From Sulfurovum sp. (GTDB lineage Bacteria > Campylobacterota > Campylobacteria > Campylobacterales > Sulfurovaceae), in the NCBI GenBank assembly GCA_020719895.1, contig DYPM01000051.1:1-12125 (forward strand): DNA of 12,125 nt, in the 5' to 3' direction. The notes beneath the pieces are model-generated. The model was given only the letters and a program-made list of their open reading frames with translations, was not told the origin of the DNA and searched no databases. Position 1 is the first letter of the stretch, and every line of letters starts with the position of its first letter. Below are positions 6,033-12,125 of the stretch, one piece after another. The position numbers and the translations under genes were made by a program.

Positions 6033-7391
6033 CTATCGAGGAATTCCCGAAAATCCGCCTCCTCCTTGCATCTGTTTCATCATATCTTGCATCTGTTTCA
6101 TTCCTCCTTTTCCAGAGAGTTTTTTCGCCATTTTTGCTGCACCGTCAAACTGTTTGAGTACGCGATTTACTTGTACTTGCCCAAGTCCTGCACCTGTTGC
6201 AATACGCCGTTTGCGACTGTTGTTGAGAAGTTCTGGATTTTCTCTCTCTTTGGGTGTCATTGAATTTACCATCGCTTTGATCATCTTGATCTCTTGAGAA
6301 TTTTCAAGATCAAGATCTCCAAGCTGTTTTGCCATACCGCTCATTCCAGGAATCATACTCATGAGTGATTTCATATTTCCAAGCTTCTTCATCTGCTCCA
6401 TCTGCATCAAAAAGTCATTGAAGTTAAATTGCCCTTTTTTGATCTTTTGCGTCATACGTTTGGCTTCTTTTGGATCAATCGCCGCTGACGCTCTCTCTGC
6501 AAGCGATTGCACATCTCCAGCACCCATCAATCGACTCACGATTCGATCAGGAATAAACTGCTCAAGATCAGGCATCTTTTCACCAGCACCGATAAATCGT
6601 AACGGCACGCCTACTTGTTGACTCAATCCAAGAGCAATTCCACCTTTGGAGTCGCCATCATATTTGGTAAGCACTACGCCTGTGATACCAATCTTCTCTT
6701 TGAATGTCTGTGCGGTTTTGATAGCATCTTGTCCCGTCATAGAGTCCGCGACATAAAAAAGCTCATCGGGTTGTGCGACTTTTTTGACTTCTGCTAACTC
6801 ATCCATTAGTGCCTTATCAATAGCCAATCGTCCAGCAGTATCGATAAGCACTACATCATAAAGCTCCTTTTGTGCACGCAAAAGTCCTTGCTTTACGATC
6901 TGTGCGGGAGTCGCACTCTCGTCAGACACCAACACGACATCGATTTGGGCAGTGATTTGTCTTAGCTGTTCGACGGCTGCTAAACGTTGCAAGTCAGCAG
7001 CGATGACCATCACTTTCTTTTTTTTCTGTTCTTTGAGAAAATAGGCAAGCTTTCCCGTTGTCGTTGTTTTTCCTGATCCTTGCAAACCAATCATAAGCAC
7101 CACAGTCGGTGGCTTAGAGGCGAAAACAAACCCTTTTGGTGCATTATGAATCGTCAAAAGTGCATTCAACTCTCTTTGAAGAGACATCATAAACTGCTCT
7201 TTGCCAATTCCATTTTTTTTGGTGTCTGCTTCGACGACTCTAAGCAGTTCTTTGACTACTTTATGATGTACATCGGCTTTGAGGAGCGATTTTTTGAGTT
7301 CTGCGGTTGCATTTTTGAGTGCTTTGTCATCATCGTGAAAACGTATCTTTGCAATGGCGTTTTTAAAACTATCTGTTAATGTATCAAACAT
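6033..7391 (-). CDS. ffh: Signal recognition particle protein Ffh (SRP54)
   Basis: Ffh binds signal sequences of membrane proteins on the ribosome together with 4.5S RNA. It docks with FtsY through its GTPase to deliver them to the Sec translocon. The 452-residue protein has the N domain (1-90), then the GTPase with P-loop GLQGSGKTT (102-110), DLQRLAAVEQL (133-143), DTAGR (184-188), TKYDGD (242-247) and GAGE (268-271). The methionine-rich M domain follows, with the SRP RNA-binding NSRKRRIATGAG (391-402) and a tail rich in Met, Gln and Gly. The start is supported by AAGG eight bases before the ATG. It is the housekeeping gene next to the restriction island, and recQ follows closely. In many bacteria rpsP follows ffh; here it does not. 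Confidence 0.98.
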   Translation of the reverse strand: MFDTLTDSFKNAIAKIRFHDDDKALKNATAELKKSLLKADVHHKVVKELLRVVEADTKKNGIGKEQFMMSLQRELNALLTIHNAPKGFVFASKPPTVVLMIGLQGSGKTTTTGKLAYFLKEQKKKKVMVIAADLQRLAAVEQLRQITAQIDVVLVSDESATPAQIVKQGLLRAQKELYDVVLIDTAGRLAIDKALMDELAEVKKVAQPDELFYVADSMTGQDAIKTAQTFKEKIGITGVVLTKYDGDSKGGIALGLSQQVGVPLRFIGAGEKMPDLEQFIPDRIVSRLMGAGDVQSLAERASAAIDPKEAKRMTQKIKKGQFNFNDFLMQMEQMKKLGNMKSLMSMIPGMSGMAKQLGDLDLENSQEIKMIKAMVNSMTPKERENPELLNNSRKRRIATGAGLGQVQVNRVLKQFDGAAKMAKKLSGKGGMKQMQDMMKQMQGGGGFSGIPR

Positions 7392-7420
7392 TGTTTTTAC
7401 CTTATTTGTATTGTGCGAGA

Positions 7421-7450
7421 TTTGATTTGTTCCAGCGACCTCAAATCAAA
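7421..7450 (-). promoter_or_regulatory. Inverted repeat in the ffh leader
   Basis: TTTGATTTG (7421-7429) and CAAATCAAA (7442-7450) are perfect 9-bp arms around a 12-base loop, about 30 bases upstream of the ffh ATG. On the minus strand a run of eight T (7455-7448) leads into it. It may form a hairpin in the ffh 5' untranslated RNA, or be a protein-binding palindrome. It does not have the layout of an intrinsic terminator in either direction. Confidence 0.4.
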
Positions 7451-7466
7451 AAAAAGTGTAACGGAG

Positions 7467-7472
7467 ATTTTA
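7467..7472 (-). promoter_or_regulatory. Candidate -10 box for ffh-recQ
   Basis: TAAAAT on the minus strand, about 75 bases before the ffh ATG and in an AT-rich gap behind the res gene. No matching -35 is seen at normal spacing. The transcript would begin just before the 9-bp inverted repeat. Read-through from the restriction operon is the alternative. Confidence 0.3.
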
Positions 7473-7501
7473 GCCAATTTTTTGTAAGTTTTTCTAATCA
7501 G

Positions 7502-7522
7502 AAGACTTTTTAAAAGAGTCTT
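7502..7522 (-). terminator. Hairpin at the end of the mod-fic-res operon (weak terminator candidate)
   Basis: AAGACT and AGTCTT are perfect 6-bp arms flanking a near-palindromic CTTTTAAAA, and the hairpin overlaps the res stop codon. No T-run follows directly, so intrinsic termination would be weak. It lies in the 129-base gap before ffh, where the operon would be expected to end. Confidence 0.35.
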
Positions 7523-10500
7523 ATATAGAATCTCTAAAAATATTATTGAAAATTTTCTCAATATATCCACTGTCATCTTGAAATAATACATTTTTCGTAT
7601 CCATCTCTACTTTACTAATATCGCTATGTAAATTTTGTATCTGCTTAAAAGGAGTATTTGAAATAATAAATGAATTTAAAATGATACTACTATCTGCTAA
7701 TTTAGCCTCTTTTTCTTTTATCGATTTATAAAAGTTTATCTTTGGGTCATTGTTTGGATTTAAGTTTCTTATCCCTTTTGGGTCACAGAAATTGATGTAT
7801 TGTTTCTCATCTTTTAAAATCCAGAGTATAAAATCGGGATAAAAACCGCCCTCTTCAAAAAAACCTATTCCTGATTTTGATTTATTTCTCAGTAAAAATA
7901 TATCAAGGTTTTTCATTTTCTCATTATCATCCAGATATCTTTGCAAATCTTCCACAAAGGCTATTTCTCCCTCATTGAGCTCTATCGGGGTTATTTTTAT
8001 TTGAGAATTATTTGTATTTTTGTAGAACAATGGGTTGTAAAGATGCCGTTGTGCAACCAATGTTTTAAAATATCCTATAGCAAACTCTTGAGGTAAATTT
8101 CCCGCATGAAGTGCATTTTTTACATGAAGCAATTTCTCGATTAAATCGCTGTTTTCATGTGTATTTTCAAGTGAAACTTTGTATTCATCTACGAAATTAT
8201 TGCTATTTTCTTCTATCTCTTTATAAACCAAATACTCTTTTTCCCAATCATTTTTATGATATTTATAAAACTCTTCCATGTATTTTTTTAAAAGCATGAC
8301 AAATACATCTTCTATTTTTGCAAAATCTGCAAAACTTTTGATACTAAAATACTCTTGCGGCACTTCGAGTTTGTACCAATTATGAGAATCCGCAAACTCT
8401 TTTAAGCACTCTTTAGAGATATTGAGATTGTAGTAAGCACGTTCATTTTTATATTGCACTAGCTCTAGAAACAGTGTATCAAAGTCTATAAATGCAAAAT
8501 CTTTTGGTTCAAAATAATGATTGTTAGGCTTCGTTTGGTAGTCGTTTTTTGGCATAATTCCTATCATTTGTGCTTTTGCATAAAGATTGATGATAACTTT
8601 TTTTGTAATGCTCTCTTTTGTCTGAAGTAGCAAATCTCTTTTTTGATGTTTAAACTCTTTGCCTTTTGGTATTTCTAATCTTAAAACTTTGAGTTTTTTT
8701 CCTTTGTGTCTTTCATCTTTTATGGTCGGCAACATAAAATCAAGCATCTCACCGCTTGGAACGCCCTCATTTTCAAGGTATTTTCTAAACTCTTCCATGT
8801 AGTTTGCTTCAAGCCCGAATATGTTGAGTTTTTCTACATTGAGGTATTTTCTCTCAAGTGTTTTACCGTAAAATTCACTTCGTTTGAGACTCATCTCTTT
8901 GCCTTTTAGCCGAATGCCACGACCAAAAAGTTGAATCACTTGAGCGCCTTCACTTTTTCCCATATTGAGAAGTCCCATGGATGAGACTCTCCAACTGCTC
9001 CAACCTTCCGTAAATTTTTTAGAACCTATCAAAAAGTTGATCTGCGAACTCTCTTTGTTTATCTCCAAAAAGAGGCTTTCATTAAAATCTTTTGTATTTA
9101 AAATCAAGTTTTGTTTTTCGCACATTTTTTTGAAATCACTCGTGATGCCAATATTGATAACTCCAAAATAGTTCCCATCACCGACTCTAAGCCCTATCTC
9201 TCCATCACACCCTTTTAGCTCATCAAGATGTAAAACACCGTTGCAATTATGAAAAACAGTATGCAAAATATCTTCATAAATTTTGTTTTCATCGTAATGT
9301 AAAAAGCTGAGATAATCAAATTTATTTGTAAATATATCGATACCGCTTGGCGTACTGATGCCGCTTTGATTGTGCAATACATTTTTGATAGCGTTTTTTG
9401 TCACATCTTTTTCTTGGATGAACTTTTCAAAAAATTTTAAAATATTTGTGATGTCCGAACCCTCTTCTTTGCCGACACTCTGCGATACTTTTCCACCTAC
9501 AAACACCATTAAAGGGTCATGAATATTGTACGCTTTCATAGTAGAGCCGTTGAGTTCAAATATCTTTTTTTGTTGATAAAATGCCAGAAGAGCGCCTACC
9601 AAATAGTTGTATTTAATCTCTTTTGCCAACTTGTCATTGAGATTGAGAATTGTGTAATCTTTACCGAAACCATCATTGTAAAAATATTTGTAGCTATAGT
9701 CAAAAAGGATAGATTTAGCGTATTCGTTTGTGAGCTCATCTTTTGAGCTTTTACCTGTTTGCTTATTTTTTGCGGTTTTTGCCGAACTTATGGCTTGAGA
9801 AAATGTCGCACTGTATTCAAATGCAAAACCTTCCGCACTCAGTTTGTCTCTGTTTGTTTTCCACTCATCGCCGCTGCTTCCACGGTGCGCTTCATCTATA
9901 AAAACTAGATTGTTATCGCCAAAACTATCTACGCTAACCGTTGTCTCTCCCTCATCGTCTTTGAGTTTGCTTATCTCCAAAATCTCAATATCTGAAAACT
10001 TAATGCTTGTTTGTCTTGATGAGCTTCTGTTTTTGTCAAACATTTCTGCTTCAAGTCCACTCTCATAAAGCTCTCTAAGGTGTTGTGCACTCAATCCCGC
10101 GTTTGGTGTTATGAGTAAAATCTTATTGATTTTGTGTTTGTTTTTTTGGTTGTAATGGCTAAACTGCATCATATTTATGTGCATCAATAGTGTTTTGCCA
10201 CTCCCTGTAGCATTCCAAAAAGCCAATTTATTGAGTTCTTCATATTTAAAAGGCTCTATTTTTTCTTTTGGATTTTTGGCATTAAACTCTTTTAAAAAAT
10301 CATTCAAATTTTTAAGTAGCGACTCTTTGCTCGAAAAGTACATATCAAGATAAATCTCCGTAAAGAGTAGCGTCAAATATTGAAAATACTTCCATTTCAC
10401 TTCTCTTTTAAGAGCATTTGTGTGTCTTACTATGTTTGTGTCATATTCAAGAAGCTTTATCTTGTCTATTTTAAGATTTGTAAAAAATCTGATAGTAATG

Positions 10501-10655
10501 AGATGATAGAACAAAGAGATTCCCTCTTCGTCTATTTTTTCTAAATTTGTATCTTCTTTTATCGATGATTCATATTTTAAAAACTCATCAAAACTTTTCA
10601 CTCCAAAAAGTGAGAATATATATTTATTTAGAACTAATTTATCGTTAAATCTCAT
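7521..10655 (-). CDS. Type III restriction enzyme, Res subunit (helicase-nuclease)
   Basis: Res is the motor and nuclease of a Type III restriction system. With Mod it uses ATP to communicate along DNA and cuts near unmethylated sites. The 1044-residue protein has a superfamily 2 helicase core: Walker A NATGSGKT (148-155), DEAH at 254-257, motif III YSATF (281-285), motif V-like KKFTEGWSSWR (546-556) and motif VI QLFGRGIRLKG (575-585). A long middle region precedes a C-terminal PD-(D/E)XK nuclease: PD at 940-941 (FYPDFILWI) and D958-x-K960 (NFCDPKG). Length fits the family. The ATG at 10655 overlaps the fic stop as TGATG and has GGGAG eight bases upstream. The TTG at 10670 was rejected. No frameshift is seen, so the subunit looks intact. 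It appears more AT-rich than the genes to its left. Confidence 0.93.
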   Translation of the reverse strand: MRFNDKLVLNKYIFSLFGVKSFDEFLKYESSIKEDTNLEKIDEEGISLFYHLITIRFFTNLKIDKIKLLEYDTNIVRHTNALKREVKWKYFQYLTLLFTEIYLDMYFSSKESLLKNLNDFLKEFNAKNPKEKIEPFKYEELNKLAFWNATGSGKTLLMHINMMQFSHYNQKNKHKINKILLITPNAGLSAQHLRELYESGLEAEMFDKNRSSSRQTSIKFSDIEILEISKLKDDEGETTVSVDSFGDNNLVFIDEAHRGSSGDEWKTNRDKLSAEGFAFEYSATFSQAISSAKTAKNKQTGKSSKDELTNEYAKSILFDYSYKYFYNDGFGKDYTILNLNDKLAKEIKYNYLVGALLAFYQQKKIFELNGSTMKAYNIHDPLMVFVGGKVSQSVGKEEGSDITNILKFFEKFIQEKDVTKNAIKNVLHNQSGISTPSGIDIFTNKFDYLSFLHYDENKIYEDILHTVFHNCNGVLHLDELKGCDGEIGLRVGDGNYFGVINIGITSDFKKMCEKQNLILNTKDFNESLFLEINKESSQINFLIGSKKFTEGWSSWRVSSMGLLNMGKSEGAQVIQLFGRGIRLKGKEMSLKRSEFYGKTLERKYLNVEKLNIFGLEANYMEEFRKYLENEGVPSGEMLDFMLPTIKDERHKGKKLKVLRLEIPKGKEFKHQKRDLLLQTKESITKKVIINLYAKAQMIGIMPKNDYQTKPNNHYFEPKDFAFIDFDTLFLELVQYKNERAYYNLNISKECLKEFADSHNWYKLEVPQEYFSIKSFADFAKIEDVFVMLLKKYMEEFYKYHKNDWEKEYLVYKEIEENSNNFVDEYKVSLENTHENSDLIEKLLHVKNALHAGNLPQEFAIGYFKTLVAQRHLYNPLFYKNTNNSQIKITPIELNEGEIAFVEDLQRYLDDNEKMKNLDIFLLRNKSKSGIGFFEEGGFYPDFILWILKDEKQYINFCDPKGIRNLNPNNDPKINFYKSIKEKEAKLADSSIILNSFIISNTPFKQIQNLHSDISKVEMDTKNVLFQDDSGYIEKIFNNIFRDSI

Positions 10656-11620
10656 CAGATTATCTCCCAATTTCCTTGTCTGGCACTTCCAACTCTTTTG
10701 AGTTTATTTTCATCTTTTAGTTTTGCTATTTGTTTTTCAACAGCTCTTTGTGTCAAATCTAGCTTCAGAGATAGTTCTTTTTGTGTCATCGTTGGATTTT
10801 GTTTTAAAAGTTGCAAGATTTTATCATCTGTGTTTACCGAATTTTTTACCGAATTTTTTACCGAATTTTTTACCGAATTTTTTATACTCTTTAAAATAAC
10901 ATCAAGCATAAATTCAACAAATGGTGTACTCTCCCCAAAGGTACTTGAATCTTCAATGGCTTTATAATACTCTTGTTGAAAATCCCTCACTATACTTTCA
11001 GTAGGTACTGCTATGAATGCTTTTTTCCAATTATATAAAATCACACTTTGCCAAAGTCTGCCTATCCTTCCATTTCCATCACTAAAAGGGTGTATAAACT
11101 CAAATTCATAGTGAAATACTGATGATTTTATTAGCGGATGTTCATCGCTGTTTTTTAGCCAGTCAAACAGATCATTCATAAGTTGTGGCACCAAATACGG
11201 TTGTGGTGCTACATGACTTACACCATCTTTGCCACCTATACCTACATTTACTGATCTAAAACTACCAGCGGTTTTCAGTATATCTTTCATAAGTAGCTTG
11301 TGAGCCCTTAACAACTCTTTAATGTCTTGATAATTATAGGTTTCAAACTCTTTGTAAGCTTCTATCGCTCCTTCTACCTCAAGTATCTCTTTGTAAGTTC
11401 CTAGCACTTTTTTGCCATCTAAAATAGCTGTAATCTTATCTTCACCCATAAAATTACCCTCTATCTCTAAAGTACCTGCAAGTGTTTTGATACGATTTAT
11501 TTTTCTCAATCTTGGAGAGATAAGAGAGTTTTTACTTATCTCTATCTTGGTCATCTCTTCACTTATTTGTGATACAAAATGTATCATTTTACTTGTGATG
11601 GCATAGGGTGGCTTATACAT
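10655..11620 (-). CDS. Fic family protein with winged-helix-like C-terminus, embedded in the Type III operon
   Basis: Fic proteins usually transfer AMP from ATP to a hydroxyl group of a target protein. The 321-residue protein carries the full catalytic motif HPFSDGNGRIGR (177-188), with His177, Asp181, Asn183, Arg185 and Arg188. It also has an N-terminal TLEIEG (50-55) matching the (S/T)xxxE(G/N) inhibitory helix of class II Fic proteins, so it is probably held inactive until released. Four exact KNSV repeats (247-262) form the linker to a C-terminal winged-helix-like part (about 266-321: KILQLLKQNPTMTQKELS, AVEKQIAKLKDENKLKRVG), which suggests DNA binding and possible autoregulation. The ATG at 11620 overlaps the mod stop by 8 bases and has AGGA upstream. 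Its stop overlaps the res ATG by one base. The protein target is unknown; domain calls are firm, the role in restriction is inference. Confidence 0.93.
   Translation of the reverse strand: MYKPPYAITSKMIHFVSQISEEMTKIEISKNSLISPRLRKINRIKTLAGTLEIEGNFMGEDKITAILDGKKVLGTYKEILEVEGAIEAYKEFETYNYQDIKELLRAHKLLMKDILKTAGSFRSVNVGIGGKDGVSHVAPQPYLVPQLMNDLFDWLKNSDEHPLIKSSVFHYEFEFIHPFSDGNGRIGRLWQSVILYNWKKAFIAVPTESIVRDFQQEYYKAIEDSSTFGESTPFVEFMLDVILKSIKNSVKNSVKNSVKNSVNTDDKILQLLKQNPTMTQKELSLKLDLTQRAVEKQIAKLKDENKLKRVGSARQGNWEII
10664..10668 (-). promoter_or_regulatory. Shine-Dalgarno GGGAG for res
   Basis: GGGAG lies within the last fic codons, eight bases before the ATG at 10655. It fixes the res start at the TGATG overlap rather than at the TTG five codons upstream, and indicates coupled translation of fic and res. 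Confidence 0.6.
10836..10883. repeat. Four exact 12-bp tandem repeats (ACCGAATTTTTT) within fic
   Basis: Four perfect copies in a row. Each codes for one KNSV unit on the minus strand (K247-V262 of Fic), between the Fic core and the winged-helix part. Twelve bases keep the frame, so gain or loss of units would alter linker length by four residues without breaking the gene. Each unit contains a six-base A/T homopolymer that could itself slip and shift the frame. Confidence 0.95.
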
Positions 11621-12125
11621 CAAACATCCTAGCCTTAAACTCTTCTTCGATGAGTTTCACTTTGAAGTGTTCAGCATCATTTTTGAGATTTGCAAGATTA
11701 TTATCTCCATTTACATAGATAGTATCGAACTTTCTATCGTAAACTGTAAAGTCCATTTTAGAGAAAAATGCGTTCAACTTATCATTTGATTTTCCATCTC
11801 TCCAAATAACAAGAATTTTTTCCTCTTTTAAATTTTCTCCTTGAATAACTAAAAAACCTCTGTTTTTTACTCTTGTTTTCACTTTGAGTCCGATAAGATA
11901 ATTGAATGTTTCTACCAAATCCACATTTGTTTCGGTCGTCTCACCTGCACTTGAAGTGGCGATGCGGAGCTTATAATCAAACGGAGTTTTAAAAGTATCA
12001 ATACTTAGTAATGATTCATTTGTCTCATAGTCAAGCATATAATTTAATAGATAATCTTCTTTGACTTTTGGATACAAATCTAAAGTATCGTTTTGTTCTT
12101 TTGTTCTTTTAAATGCTAAGTTATT
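11613..12125 (-). CDS. Type III restriction system methyltransferase (Mod), C-terminal part, cut by window edge
   Basis: The frame is open from the right edge to TAA at 11613, giving 170 residues; the N-terminal catalytic part (DPPY and SAM-binding motifs) lies outside the window. The visible segment looks like the C-terminal region of Type III Mod proteins: a VDLVETFNYLIGLKV block (about residues 68-82 of the fragment), GENLKEEKILVIWRD, and FDTIYVNGDNNLANL near the end. Mod methylates adenine in a short site and provides site recognition to the Res complex. The gene overlaps fic by 8 bases, making a compact mod-fic-res operon. An apparent internal start near 12077 is a TTG with open frame in front of it, so it is not the start. 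Identification rests on the C-terminal pattern plus the res neighbour. Confidence 0.85.
   Translation of the reverse strand, partial: NNLAFKRTKEQNDTLDLYPKVKEDYLLNYMLDYETNESLLSIDTFKTPFDYKLRIATSSAGETTETNVDLVETFNYLIGLKVKTRVKNRGFLVIQGENLKEEKILVIWRDGKSNDKLNAFFSKMDFTVYDRKFDTIYVNGDNNLANLKNDAEHFKVKLIEEEFKARMFDV

Noticed and set aside
7397..7591. Small minus-strand open frame between res and ffh
   Set aside because: It overlaps the end of res in another frame, has no convincing ribosome binding site and its product resembles nothing known.
10656..10670. TTG start for res at 10670
   Set aside because: The ATG at 10655 has a good Shine-Dalgarno and a typical TGATG overlap; the TTG lacks such support.
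10836..10883. 12-bp repeat array as a CRISPR or origin-type iteron
   Set aside because: Units are contiguous without spacers and lie in frame inside fic, coding a regular KNSV linker.

Overview
The window looks like a chromosome segment from a Campylobacterota (epsilonproteobacterial) organism, probably an environmental sulfur-oxidiser-type relative. The grounds are low G+C, very dense coding, short or overlapping gene junctions, TATAAT-type -10 boxes without a clear -35, and the style of the Ffh, RecQ and endonuclease IV proteins. This placement is inference from protein style and was not tested by a search. All protein genes read on the minus strand; only two tRNA genes read on the plus strand.

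Left to right: (1) The window edge cuts a small membrane-anchored protein gene whose start overlaps the end of a FadD-like acyl-CoA ligase. (2) A 200-base intergenic stretch holds an exact 42-bp direct repeat with an internal palindrome, plus a GC-richer segment whose relative recurs at the 3' end of recQ. (3) A DUF4160/DUF2442 pair forms a two-gene unit. (4) A lipoprotein gene and nfo (endonuclease IV) are joined stop-to-start. (5) Two identical tRNA-Glu(UUC) genes lie in tandem on the plus strand and face recQ. (6) ffh (SRP GTPase) is followed after 21 bases by recQ. (7) The right 4.6 kb is an accessory defence island in transcription order mod (C-terminal part only), fic, res. These genes overlap by 8 and 1 bases.

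The defence island is the main point of interest. A Type III restriction-modification system (Mod methyltransferase, Res helicase-nuclease) carries a Fic-domain protein inside the operon, translationally linked on both sides. The Fic protein keeps its catalytic motif and a candidate N-terminal self-inhibition motif. It has a winged-helix-like C-terminus. The linker between the two domains is built from four exact 12-bp tandem repeats (KNSV x4). This suggests a regulatory or back-up toxic module tied to restriction, with a linker whose length may vary between strains. The island sits directly upstream of the housekeeping gene ffh and looks more AT-rich than the genes to its left.

No CRISPR array, insertion sequence, integrase, rRNA or replication origin was seen. 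The only stretch of about 300 bases without a protein gene (3911-4223) holds the two tRNA genes and their promoter region.
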